Source: DASTFP01 sp963744345
GTDB lineage: Bacteria; Verrucomicrobiota; Verrucomicrobiia; Chthoniobacterales; Terrimicrobiaceae
Assembly: GCA_963744345.1 (NCBI GenBank)
Contig: CAVUTD010000014.1
Span: 62,001-126,000, forward strand
Direction: 5' to 3'
DNA length: 64,000 nt
Positions 7,871-16,706 of this stretch are shown in pieces. The position numbers were made by a program, and so were the translations under genes. Each line of letters begins with the position of its first letter. Position 1 is the first letter of the stretch. The notes under the pieces are model-generated. The model made no database searches and was not told the origin of the DNA. It was given only the letters and a program-made list of their open reading frames with translations.

Positions 7871-10202
7871 CGGCAAATACACCCCCCGCCAGATTGACAG
7901 TATCGTGGCGCAGATACTAAGCCTCGGAGCAAAGGCGATCTCTGCCGACTACCCCCATCCAGCGTCCGGGGACTACCCGACGAACAACGTCACACCCTCC
8001 GGTCATGATTGGATTTTGGATGGCATGTACGAACAGATCGGCTGCCGGTATAACGTGGCGCCCTTTGTTTTTCCAGGTTGGTTAAGCCGGCAATGGGTGA
8101 TTGGCATGGGTCGTGCGCCAAAGGTCAATCGCATTTTGCTGGAATTTACGACCTTCGGTTCGCAAGGCGTCCTCAACCAGCCAGGCTACGTCCCGCCGCG
8201 TGCGATGGTCGATGTCTGGATTGAGAAGTGGCTCCCGGCCGCCTACCTCGGAGGAGAAACGGTTCTCGCTCCTCAGGGAACCGGCCGATTTTTTGGGCCC
8301 CGGCTTTACTATGGAGCGCTCAACGCTTCGGACATGTTTCCTGACATAAGCGGATTTCCGCTGCCTGCGCCTATCTTGAAGAAAGCGGATGGGACCGATA
8401 GCTATTGGGCAAACCAACTCCTACGCAATAATCAAGGGATCGACTTCGCCGCAAATCCCTTCAACCTCGACGATCCTGACCAGGGCCTCGCGGCCCTCTG
8501 GCACGATCCCTACGCGCGAATTCCTAGCACCACTCCGCCTCGTTATGCGGGGACTGGAGGCATGATCGAAGCGACCGGTGGCTTGGCTGTTTCCGCCAGC
8601 GGTCTTGTCTCTCCCCTCGCCATGTCCGCGATCCAGGAAAGCGCCGCCGCCAGCGAGTGGTATCCCGGAGAGCTGCGCTGCATCCGGAGCAGGTATGGCT
8701 CGCTGTTTCCGTTGGCCATGCAAGTCAATGCCGATGGCTCGGCTTTGGAAATTAGCGGCGGCATAGCCATCCGTAGCCAGATATTTGGGGGATGGTTTTC
8801 GGATCCCGACCCGGTTCCTCTTGAGTCCGTCAGGGGAGACAACGAGGGCAGCGTTGGCGAGTTGCTCAACAATGAGGAGTGGTCCGAGCCGACTGGGCCC
8901 GGTGGTCCCGGAGTTGACCTGCGCGATCGGCATATCGCTTCCGTGATCCCGGTGAGTGTAAGCATCCCTGTGCCCGGGAACGGCCAGATTGCAGGAAACG
9001 TGCGCTATCTCTTTGCCCGAACGAGCGATCCGTTGGTCAATAAGTTCCCCGGGGATTGGAAGCCGATGAGCGCGGTAAGTAACACTCCACCCTCCACCAC
9101 CATGGGGTGGAACAACGCACTCCCCAACCAGTTTTCGAGCTACAGCGAAACAGGCATCAACTTTCGCTCTGAGCTAGACGATCCGGATTCCTTTTGGATG
9201 CCTCAAGCGGACTGCGCCCTCTCGAGGAAGGGTGATCTCGCGAGCCAGACGTTGATTCCCCGCAGCGCACGGATGCCGAGTATCGGCTATCTGCAGTATC
9301 TTCGCACCGGAATCATTCCCGATGATGAGGAGACTCAGCCATACGAAGATCAGCACGGAGAACCCTTCAGGCTGCTCAGCTATGCGCCGTCGACAGACTC
9401 GGTGAATCAAAAGACTACTCGCCCGGGCGCCCATCCACTCGGTGCAAGTCAACCCTACCCCGACTGGGCGCTTCTGGATTTGCTCTACGTGCCCTCTACG
9501 CTCGCTCCATTTGGGGGTGTGTATCACGCGTCGACCAATCTCCTCTCGCAGGGGACGTTCGGCGGAGCGACGAGCGGTCGAGTCAATCCGAACGGATCGG
9601 TCATTTACACAACCAATGCGGATGTTCCACAAGCGAATGTCTCGCGCACTATTCCGATGCAGGCGGTTTTCAATGGGGTAAAGGTTGGCCAGCAAATCAG
9701 CGGAAGCGGTGTGAATGCTGGTTGGACAGGAGGGACAACCGTGGATGCTGTGGCCCTTGCAAACGCCGTGGAGAACTACCTCCGAAACAATGGGAATGGG
9801 TCTTTGCGCATGCCTGCTGAGATTTGCAATGTTCCGGAAGTTGCGGCCCTCCGCGCTTCCCAGAACCCAACGCGCAACGATTTGGTTCGTCAGGTTGTGG
9901 GTAGTCTTACGACGCAGGGGAACGTTTTCTCGGTCTGGACGCTTGGACAAGTGGTTCAAAAGAATCCGGGGAGCACGAGCTATGGAGAATTTCAGCCCGG
10001 CGACAATGTCCTGGCGGAAGTTCGATTGCATTTTGTTGTCGAGCGATATCTCGATCCCGGCGCGGACGGTGTTTACGGCAATTCTGCAGATCCGGGTCCG
10101 GATGGCGTTGTCGGGAGCTATGACGATCCTGAAGAGGACACGAATCACCCCTTTCAACCGCGTTATCTCTATCGTGTAGTAAGTTCTGAGGAAATTCGAT
10201 GA
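7707..10202 (+). CDS. Verru_Chthon cassette protein A, C-terminal part (frameshifted)
   Basis: Continuation of cassette protein A in the +1 frame. The frame is open back to about 7680, reading FRAEQGRFTLGRANGFDQGA, and carries on smoothly; the TTG at 7707 is only the first possible start, not a real initiation site. The region is rich in Gly, Pro and Asn, lacks signal peptide or membrane helix, and ends in a segment FVVERYLDPGADGVYGNSAD with PGPDGVVGSYDDPE, an Asp-rich calcium-binding-looking stretch (about residues 775-815). Family knowledge places such proteins as the largest subunit of the cassette. The stop codon overlaps the next gene's ATG (ATGA). Confidence 0.78.
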   Translation: MGRANGFDQGAWFYTWDGYCYNNGQMLANYLAGTNSAGQLLSWPVFPGSSTAGFNGKYTPRQIDSIVAQILSLGAKAISADYPHPASGDYPTNNVTPSGHDWILDGMYEQIGCRYNVAPFVFPGWLSRQWVIGMGRAPKVNRILLEFTTFGSQGVLNQPGYVPPRAMVDVWIEKWLPAAYLGGETVLAPQGTGRFFGPRLYYGALNASDMFPDISGFPLPAPILKKADGTDSYWANQLLRNNQGIDFAANPFNLDDPDQGLAALWHDPYARIPSTTPPRYAGTGGMIEATGGLAVSASGLVSPLAMSAIQESAAASEWYPGELRCIRSRYGSLFPLAMQVNADGSALEISGGIAIRSQIFGGWFSDPDPVPLESVRGDNEGSVGELLNNEEWSEPTGPGGPGVDLRDRHIASVIPVSVSIPVPGNGQIAGNVRYLFARTSDPLVNKFPGDWKPMSAVSNTPPSTTMGWNNALPNQFSSYSETGINFRSELDDPDSFWMPQADCALSRKGDLASQTLIPRSARMPSIGYLQYLRTGIIPDDEETQPYEDQHGEPFRLLSYAPSTDSVNQKTTRPGAHPLGASQPYPDWALLDLLYVPSTLAPFGGVYHASTNLLSQGTFGGATSGRVNPNGSVIYTTNADVPQANVSRTIPMQAVFNGVKVGQQISGSGVNAGWTGGTTVDAVALANAVENYLRNNGNGSLRMPAEICNVPEVAALRASQNPTRNDLVRQVVGSLTTQGNVFSVWTLGQVVQKNPGSTSYGEFQPGDNVLAEVRLHFVVERYLDPGADGVYGNSADPGPDGVVGSYDDPEEDTNHPFQPRYLYRVVSSEEIR

Positions 10203-10846
10203 ATTTGCACATGAGGTCGACTCCGAGCTCACGAAATGCCAGAAAATACAAGAGCTTCCATCGCGCTGCATTTCTGTCCGGTTTCCTTGCGATGATCTTT
10301 GCGGCGTGCGGAGTCCAGGCGCAACCCGCGCTCCGCGGCGGCTTGGGCGGTTCCCTCGAGGTGGAGACTAAGTGGCCGGGAGTGAGGTTGCAGCTTTTCC
10401 GAATCGAGCGCAGCAACCCTTTGAACCGCTTGATCGTTGCCGTGCGCGTTCTCGCCACCGAACAGGCTCCTCGCTCGGGGACGTTCCTTGGAACCAGAAC
10501 CACCATGCCCGCCAATGCCACTCGCGAACAAGTCGCCATGGGCCTTTACGATCCAAAGCCGTTTTCCCTCGCTGACTCCGAAATGACTGAAGACCAGACT
10601 GGACGTAGATACTCCGCCCTTCCGCCAATCGCGCCCCCTGGAAAGAAATATCCTCCAAGCACAATTCTAAAGTCACTTTTGCCCGGGCAGTCCGAGATCC
10701 TTACCATCCAGTTCGCGATACCTCCGTTGACTTCCGGTGATGAGCCTCGAAAGCAGACCGCCACCTTCGTTTTTCCCAGCGCCAAGGCGTCCATAACCAA
10801 CGTACCGATTCCGACCGTTGAGGCTGCTCAGACCAACCCCGACTAA
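10199..10846 (+). CDS. Hypothetical secreted protein following the pseudopilin cassette
   Basis: 215 residues, start ATG overlapping the cassette A stop (ATGA), so translated as part of the cassette. The N-terminus is basic, then FLSGFLAMIFAACGVQAQ: either a signal peptidase I site after VQA or a poor lipobox around FAAC. The mature part has no family I recognise; it contains many Pro-, Thr- and Val-rich beta-like stretches (LRGGLGGSLEVETKWPGVRL, LIVAVRVLA) and no catalytic motif. Its position suggests an envelope partner or chaperone-like factor of the cassette. Confidence 0.7.
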   Translation: MNLHMRSTPSSRNARKYKSFHRAAFLSGFLAMIFAACGVQAQPALRGGLGGSLEVETKWPGVRLQLFRIERSNPLNRLIVAVRVLATEQAPRSGTFLGTRTTMPANATREQVAMGLYDPKPFSLADSEMTEDQTGRRYSALPPIAPPGKKYPPSTILKSLLPGQSEILTIQFAIPPLTSGDEPRKQTATFVFPSAKASITNVPIPTVEAAQTNPD

Positions 10847-10881
10847 AGCTGAGAAGTTCCCAACTTGAATTCAGTCTCTCG

Positions 10882-10909
10882 TCTCGAGCAAGAGAACAGC
10901 GGCTCGAGA
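10882..10909. terminator. Hairpin after the cassette operon
   Basis: TCTCGAGC and GCTCGAGA (8-bp stem, 12-base loop) lie 35 bases after the stop of the 215-residue protein. There is no T-run after it, so it is a weak terminator candidate or could be protein-bound. Confidence 0.3.
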
Positions 10910-11007
10910 GTCGCCTTCGGGAAAAAGATAATTAGTGGGACGGGTTGGTCGGGAAACAGCGTTGTTTTTGTTGACCACGTATGAAAGCAGTTTAGCCTCC
11001 CAGAGCC

Positions 11008-13485
11008 ATGATTTTCCGAGTTACCGTCCCTAAATGGTGTCTCCTCTTTCCCGTCCTGCTGGGCTACATTTTGGCGCAATTGGATGCACCGGCGACCGAA
11101 TCCCCTAGCGCGGCACCCGAACCTTCGAAATCGTTTAGCTTCTCGTGTAAGATCGATAAACCCGGGCTTACCAGTGCCGGCGTCTTTGATCAGGACGGGA
11201 AGCTGATACGGGTTTTATGGACGATGAAATCTGCCGAGGCGGGCACGCTCAAGGGCAGATGGAACGGCAAGGATGCCGAAGGAAAACCTGCTCCAGCGGG
11301 ACAATACACTTGGAAGGTGGTGGTGAATCGTTCGAAATACGATAACATCGGCACGATTGGAAACACGGGACAGCCGCCGACCTCCAGCGGGCATGTGCCG
11401 ATCTTTATCGAAGGTGTCGCGGTCGACGCAAACGATGGCGTCTATACCGTGCACGATTGGGACGAGGCGCACTTCTCGGTCATCAAATGGTCGCCAAAGA
11501 ATGGGCAGGCGGAGTTTAACACGGGAAATGCTGTCGGCGAAGCGCTTCTCAAGGGGATTGCCGTCGAACCCGACGGTTCCTACGCCTATGTCACGGGTTA
11601 TCAAGAGATCAACGATCGTGCAAAGGCAAAATTCGGAATCTGGCGGATAAAATTGGCAGGAGGCAAGGGCAACTCAAAGGTTGAGGACTTCTCAACGGCC
11701 GGAAGAGCGATTTGGGTGTACGACGGGGATGCGCAAATTTCTGACGACGTTTCGGCCAAAGATCGCGAATTGATGAGCATGCCCTTGCTCTCCTTGGCAG
11801 TGTCTGGAGAGACCCTCTACGCAACAGACGCTCTGAAAGGCAGATTGTTGCTTTTCGACAAGAAAAGTGGCGTGCTCAAACAGGAAATTCCTCTTCCGCT
11901 TGCGTGCGGAATAGCCGTGGCGCCGGACGGAAAGATCTGGGCCGGACATGAGCATTCGAAAGTGAGTCTTCTGGACACGGCAGGCAACGTCCTCGCCACC
12001 CCGATCAATGATCTGCAGGGGGTGCGGGCGCTCGCCTTAAGAGGCAACAAGCTGTACGTGGCAGATCGAGAAGCCGGCCATTTAAGAATTTATGAGGTGA
12101 ATGGAAATACCGTGACTCTGCAAAAGACCTTCGGAGCACCTGGCGGCCCCGGAGACCGCGCGCCGGAGCGCTTCACAAATATTCACGGCATGACCGCGGA
12201 TGGCCAAGGCAATGTCATCGTGACCGATCGGGCCGGCCAAGGATCGCGCATGCAAAAATTTACGCCGGACTTCCAACAACTCTGGCACCAAATGGGCCTG
12301 GAGTTCTCCTCCCAAGGAACCTTTGGCAAGAACGATCCGGATACTCTCTTCACATCGAACAAGAACGCCTACCGGCTGGAGCGAAAAACCGGAGGTTGGA
12401 AATTCCTGGGGCCCGCCAAGACAGACAAGCCCAAGACCTATTTCGGCAACTTTGATAGCTCCCACCGGGGACCGCCTCGCATCGTCACGTTCGGCGAAAA
12501 GAACTTCTTCTATTTCCCGGCTGGTGATGGCGTGGCGATTTACCGCATCGATGCTCCGGAGGATGCTTCTCGCGGACCAACCCTGAAGCTGGTGACTGCA
12601 CTGGCCGGAGCGGAGCCGCTGCCAGATGGCACAGTGCCCAAGGAGCCGTGGAAACGAGAGAACCGCTTCCTGTGGTCCTGGCACGATGAGCAGGGCGACC
12701 ATGAGCTGCAGCAAGAGGAAATTACTTTGGCTGAGACGCCGGAGATGGATTGGGAATGGCCGTTGGTGGGAATCACCGTTGATGAGAAGGGCTGGCTTTG
12801 GATTGCTTCTGCGATACGAAGGCTTTCCGGCCCTAGCGAGGAGTCGGCAATTTACGCCCTACGTCCTCAAAGCACCGACAAGCTGGGCAATCCAGTTTAT
12901 GATTGGAATACCGCGGTCCGTGTGGTCAGCGACCAGGCTGGGCCAGCCGCGCTCGGTTTATCGCGGGGCGGCTTGCAATGGAAGCTGGCGGGGCGTTCCA
13001 GTGAGGATGGAATGATTTACGGCCTCGCTTATACCAACAAGCCAGGCGCGCCTCAGGAGGGCGCAATGCACATGGGGGGCAATGTCCTGATGGGATTTCA
13101 GGAGAAAAACAGTGAGAACCCGGGGGAGATCTCAAAAGCTCGCTGGTGCGTGGTTCTTCCTAAAAAGACGGTTGGCTTGGCTCCAATACCGGGCGGGAAA
13201 GGCGGAGTATTGATCGGCGGGGATCCATGGCGCGGCGGAGTTCGTCACTACACGAGGGACGGACTCCTGATCGGCGGCTTCCAGTCCGATTCTCGTTTTG
13301 GCACTCAACCCCTTGATTGGCCAAGTGGATTACTGGACGCTCACCTGGCCATAGGGTGCAATCGCGACCCCCGCGACGGGATTCTCGATGTTTGGACCGA
13401 AGACAACTACAATCAGCGCCTGATTTGGTACCGAGTGGACGATCGCGACATTGAGAGCTTTGAGGGAAAACTCGCAATCCAGTAA
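11008..13485 (+). CDS. Secreted FlgD-Ig / beta-propeller protein
   Basis: 825 residues. N-terminal signal sequence (KWCLLFPVLLGYILAQLDAP) indicates export. Residues about 45-110 resemble a FlgD-type Ig-like fold (GVFDQDGKLIRVLW, GRWNGKDAEGKPAPAGQY), which in extracellular hydrolases is an accessory domain. The remainder is made of NHL/SMP-30-like repeats: GIAVEPDGSYAYVTGY, SLAVSGETLYATDA, GIAVAPDGKIWAGHEHS, ALALRGNKLYVADREAG, GMTADGQGNVIVTDRAG, each a blade of a propeller. There is no catalytic motif I can name; propellers like this may bind or hydrolyse ligands such as sugars. Its end overlaps the next gene by 35 bases, and the two are likely cotranscribed. Confidence 0.8.
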   Translation: MIFRVTVPKWCLLFPVLLGYILAQLDAPATESPSAAPEPSKSFSFSCKIDKPGLTSAGVFDQDGKLIRVLWTMKSAEAGTLKGRWNGKDAEGKPAPAGQYTWKVVVNRSKYDNIGTIGNTGQPPTSSGHVPIFIEGVAVDANDGVYTVHDWDEAHFSVIKWSPKNGQAEFNTGNAVGEALLKGIAVEPDGSYAYVTGYQEINDRAKAKFGIWRIKLAGGKGNSKVEDFSTAGRAIWVYDGDAQISDDVSAKDRELMSMPLLSLAVSGETLYATDALKGRLLLFDKKSGVLKQEIPLPLACGIAVAPDGKIWAGHEHSKVSLLDTAGNVLATPINDLQGVRALALRGNKLYVADREAGHLRIYEVNGNTVTLQKTFGAPGGPGDRAPERFTNIHGMTADGQGNVIVTDRAGQGSRMQKFTPDFQQLWHQMGLEFSSQGTFGKNDPDTLFTSNKNAYRLERKTGGWKFLGPAKTDKPKTYFGNFDSSHRGPPRIVTFGEKNFFYFPAGDGVAIYRIDAPEDASRGPTLKLVTALAGAEPLPDGTVPKEPWKRENRFLWSWHDEQGDHELQQEEITLAETPEMDWEWPLVGITVDEKGWLWIASAIRRLSGPSEESAIYALRPQSTDKLGNPVYDWNTAVRVVSDQAGPAALGLSRGGLQWKLAGRSSEDGMIYGLAYTNKPGAPQEGAMHMGGNVLMGFQEKNSENPGEISKARWCVVLPKKTVGLAPIPGGKGGVLIGGDPWRGGVRHYTRDGLLIGGFQSDSRFGTQPLDWPSGLLDAHLAIGCNRDPRDGILDVWTEDNYNQRLIWYRVDDRDIESFEGKLAIQ

Positions 13486-15745
13486 TCTCATCGCTGCAGC
13501 GGCAGACTCTTTGCCCTCCAGGCTGACCCTCGGCCAAGAGCTCTCTCTCGAACTTCTCGGGCAAGGAGAAACCTTTTTCGGTTTGGGCGCAATTTGGCAC
13601 CGCAACGTGAAGCTGCGAAGCGGGTCGCGACCAATGTTCGTCGAGATTCGCAATCCTTCTGCCGTGGAATTGTTGAATTATCGACTCACCGAAATCGAGA
13701 ATTACCCAGATAAGGTTCTGATGCGCTTCTCGATGGACGCGCAGGAGGGCGGATTAATGGAGTGGATGGTTCACGAGGTGCGGCCTCGCTACAATACAGG
13801 CGGATGGAGGCGCGTGCGGGAGCCCGCGATGCACACTACCCTGGAATTAGAACTCCGCCCAATCGAACGAAGTATCGGAGAGCGCAGCTACTGTGGTTTT
13901 TCGTATCGCTATAGCTACAGAAGCCCCTCGATTCCGATCTACAAGATTCTTGACCGTGCGAGTTGGGAGGTTGGGGGAAGCGCCCTCGGCAACGAATTCT
14001 GGATGCGAAATTGCTTTGTACCCTCTACCATACGCTTTGAATCGCCAGAGCAATTTTACTCAACGGAATGGTATATACCGGATTGCGCAAATCCGAACGC
14101 GTTTCAATTCATTCCCCTCCAGACCGAATTTCAGGGCTTCACCTTCACTGCGTCACGCGAGGGGGTTCTCGTCACCTGGGCTTCGGAGGTGGCACACATC
14201 AGATCGCTCTTCGAAAAGCAGCGAGGCGAGGAGATTATCGCGCATTTTCACGAGCATTGTGCAGATCTCGGACACGAATTCCTAACGAGTCCCATGGAGG
14301 TGCTCTGGTGCCCAGGGCTGCGCAATCGGGTAGAGCTGGCGAATGATTATGAGGCCATGCGGGAACTCGTTCATGAAAGCTTGCATGCGCAAGTGGGGAT
14401 GCGCCGGGAGCGGGTAACCACTTTTGGCCACATCGAAGAGTGGACTCCTGCTGACCTCGAGCGATATCGGAGGCTTGGTCTTCCCAAGCTCCTCCAAGCG
14501 GGCGCGAAAACCATTTGCCTGGGCAACCATTTTCAAAACAACATGAACACTTGGGGCGTGAGCAACTTCTGCGCTACGGTGGACTACAAAGTCGCCGCTT
14601 CGATCGGCGAGGAAAACCTTCGCGCCTTCTGCGCCGAGGCTCAAGCGGCAGGGGCCACGGTGCAAATGTGGGGAAATACGGCCATCTCGACTTTGAATTT
14701 GCTTTTTGAGAATCGCGTCGCCGACAGCGACCGCATCCGTTTCCTCCGACGCGAAGGCTCGATCATGGAAGCCCTCGATAGAAAGAGAAGTTTCGTGCGC
14801 AATGCCTCAAATGCCATTGAAGCCGATCATTATGCCCCTGAATTTGCAGTTTTAAACCTTCGCGATCCGGCCGTGCGTGAGTACTGGTTGCAAAGGTGGA
14901 AGGAAGCCCACGACAAAGTGGGCCTCGGAGCCATTTTCCTGGACAGCTCGTTCAACCTGTCCAGCGATAAATTCCACTACGTTCAGAATACGCTTGCGGA
15001 TCAATTCAGCGCGACCCCTGATCAGGCGCATCTGCTCGGATTTTACCGACCGTCGCTCGAGGCGCCAGCGGCGATCCTCACCCAATATCGAGCGCACCTC
15101 GAGCTCATGGCTGAAATGCAACGCATTGGCTACATTTACGGTAACGAAGATCTCGGCGTTTTTGGGATCCACCGTCACGGGCCGGCCATCGCAGCGCGAC
15201 TAAGCAACCTGTTCTTGTGGAGTGATTGCCTGGGCTCCTTCGACGTTCCAGCTATTCGGAAAGCCAGAAGTGACCCCGATGAGGTCTTCTTTCGCGGCCT
15301 CGCCTACCGAATGATGTGGGCGCTGCATTGGGATGTTGCTAAAGACGCACTAAGCTTCCGCTACGGAGGTCTATCTTGCGAGGAAGATCTGCCGGGTGCC
15401 CACCATATTGCTTTGCTCCACGCTTACACTGAGGTCGAGCCTTTCATGCGCAAACGCACAATTCTTCCGGAGGAAGCCGGTGTGCTCTACCGCTCGCGAT
15501 CCGGCCAGGTATTGTGGGCCTTCGCGGACTTCAGCCTGCCTCTCGAAGAGGGGCAGTTGATCAGAGATGTTCTAAGCGGTGAGGTTTCCGACTTTACACC
15601 ATTCACCGCGGTCAAGCATCGTGTTTACGTCATTGAGTCAACAGAGGACTCGCTTTTGGTAGAATCCAATCAAGCGTTCCTTCCTTTGGAATGCAGACGG
15701 ACTTGTGATCGCGCGGAAGCGTTACGGTTCAGTATGGAATCGTAA
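13451..15745 (+). CDS. Putative TIM-barrel glycoside hydrolase of unclear family
   Basis: 764 residues, predicted start TTG at 13451, overlapping the preceding gene by 35 bases (other TTG starts a few codons in are possible). No signal peptide. The N-terminal third is beta-rich. Residues about 300-560 read like a (beta/alpha)8 barrel: LPKLLQAGAKTICLGNHFQ, ENLRAFCAEAQAAGATVQMW, VREYWLQRWKEAHDKVG, then LGAIFLDSSFNLSSDK with a candidate catalytic Asp498 at the end of a barrel strand. This is the style of GH-D/GH31/GH36-like enzymes, but I could not place it in one family. It is likely cytoplasmic and acts on oligosaccharides; coupling to the propeller protein suggests a shared substrate. Confidence 0.55.
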   Translation: MRALRENSQSSNLIAAAADSLPSRLTLGQELSLELLGQGETFFGLGAIWHRNVKLRSGSRPMFVEIRNPSAVELLNYRLTEIENYPDKVLMRFSMDAQEGGLMEWMVHEVRPRYNTGGWRRVREPAMHTTLELELRPIERSIGERSYCGFSYRYSYRSPSIPIYKILDRASWEVGGSALGNEFWMRNCFVPSTIRFESPEQFYSTEWYIPDCANPNAFQFIPLQTEFQGFTFTASREGVLVTWASEVAHIRSLFEKQRGEEIIAHFHEHCADLGHEFLTSPMEVLWCPGLRNRVELANDYEAMRELVHESLHAQVGMRRERVTTFGHIEEWTPADLERYRRLGLPKLLQAGAKTICLGNHFQNNMNTWGVSNFCATVDYKVAASIGEENLRAFCAEAQAAGATVQMWGNTAISTLNLLFENRVADSDRIRFLRREGSIMEALDRKRSFVRNASNAIEADHYAPEFAVLNLRDPAVREYWLQRWKEAHDKVGLGAIFLDSSFNLSSDKFHYVQNTLADQFSATPDQAHLLGFYRPSLEAPAAILTQYRAHLELMAEMQRIGYIYGNEDLGVFGIHRHGPAIAARLSNLFLWSDCLGSFDVPAIRKARSDPDEVFFRGLAYRMMWALHWDVAKDALSFRYGGLSCEEDLPGAHHIALLHAYTEVEPFMRKRTILPEEAGVLYRSRSGQVLWAFADFSLPLEEGQLIRDVLSGEVSDFTPFTAVKHRVYVIESTEDSLLVESNQAFLPLECRRTCDRAEALRFSMES

Positions 15746-15751
15746 CAGATA

Positions 15752-15818
15752 TCGCCAGGTTGGGGATTTCAACGCAGCTTTTTGCTCCTTCTGAGGATCC
15801 TTGCAATCTTCCTGGCGA
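15752..15818. repeat. Inverted repeat between convergent genes
   Basis: TCGCCAGG at 15752-15759 and CCTGGCGA at 15811-15818 are perfectly complementary 8-mers 51 bases apart, filling the space between two convergent genes (hydrolase ends 15745, glycosyltransferase ends 15837). The loop is too long for a standard terminator; it could be a transcript-end structure or chance. Confidence 0.35.
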
Positions 15819-15836
15819 AACACATGCTCGTTGTCA

Positions 15837-16706
15837 TCACGGCGGCACTTTAACTTCTCGAATTAGCCGCAGTTCAGTGAAGTACACGAGAATGTCTACA
15901 AGAATAAAGTGCAATCGGCCTTTGACTAAGTTGCGCCCAAGACGACTCATCAGTGAGCGCGTTTGACTTAGTATCGCTTCCCGCTTGATGAGTGGGCGAA
16001 GCACTGCATCATTCTTCAGATTCGGGTCCAGTGACCACTCGCTATGTCTGATTGACTTCTGTGCGAGTAGCTTCAGCGTATCCTCTTGCACGGATTCAGC
16101 ACAGGCTTCTGCAACGAGATAGGTCAAGAAGCCTTCCGCTCGTAAGCGGTGGGACAGGTCGGAGTCCTCGTGTGTGCGCTGATAGCGTTTATCATACCCG
16201 CCGATCTTCTCGAATGCGGTGCCGCGCACCAGCACGGCATGACCGGTCGCGAACGTGATTTCACGCGTTTCCGAACCTCGCTCTTCGACATTTTCCTGGA
16301 AGCGCATTCGCCACTCTGTCAGTAGAAAACGACGAGCACGCGGCACAAGGCGCCCACAGGCCGCCCCGACTTCGGGGTGGGCCGCCATAAATCCAGCGAC
16401 TGTGGCGAGCCAGGTCGGATCGAGCAATATTTCGCAATTTAAGAAAAGCAAGTAGTCCGCCTGAGAGCGCGCAGCCGCAAAGTTCCGCGCACTTGAAATA
16501 CCTTGATTAGGCTCCTGTCGCAAAAGAAGAACACGCGAAGGTGAGTCCACATCAGCGGGAAGCTGAATGGGTGTGGGTGAACCATCATCTACAATATATA
16601 TGGTCTGTGGTTCTAAGGTTTGCTTTCGACAAGCCTTAATGGTTTCGCGCAAAGCCGTCTCAGTTTCCCGATAGCATGGAACCACAACATCAATGATCGG
16701 CTGCAT
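15837..16706 (-). CDS. Family 2 glycosyltransferase
   Basis: 289 residues from the ATG at 16706, GT-A fold. Nucleotide-sugar-binding beginnings are visible: IIDVVVPCYRETETALRETI, IYIVDDGSPTP (the DDGS of the family) and NQGISSARNFAAARSQADYL. The expected DxD metal motif position reads LFLNCEILLD, i.e. Asn-Cys-Glu in place of Asp-x-Asp. HEDSDLSHRLRAEGF near residue 192 supplies the ED catalytic-base region, so the fold is intact. It may still transfer with Glu/Asp nearby or be divergent. The donor sugar is unknown. A TTG at 16745 would extend it by 13 residues; the ATG gives a typical family start. No membrane helix, though VDILVYFTELRLI near the C-terminus is hydrophobic. Confidence 0.82.
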   Translation of the reverse strand: MQPIIDVVVPCYRETETALRETIKACRKQTLEPQTIYIVDDGSPTPIQLPADVDSPSRVLLLRQEPNQGISSARNFAAARSQADYLLFLNCEILLDPTWLATVAGFMAAHPEVGAACGRLVPRARRFLLTEWRMRFQENVEERGSETREITFATGHAVLVRGTAFEKIGGYDKRYQRTHEDSDLSHRLRAEGFLTYLVAEACAESVQEDTLKLLAQKSIRHSEWSLDPNLKNDAVLRPLIKREAILSQTRSLMSRLGRNLVKGRLHFILVDILVYFTELRLIREVKVPP

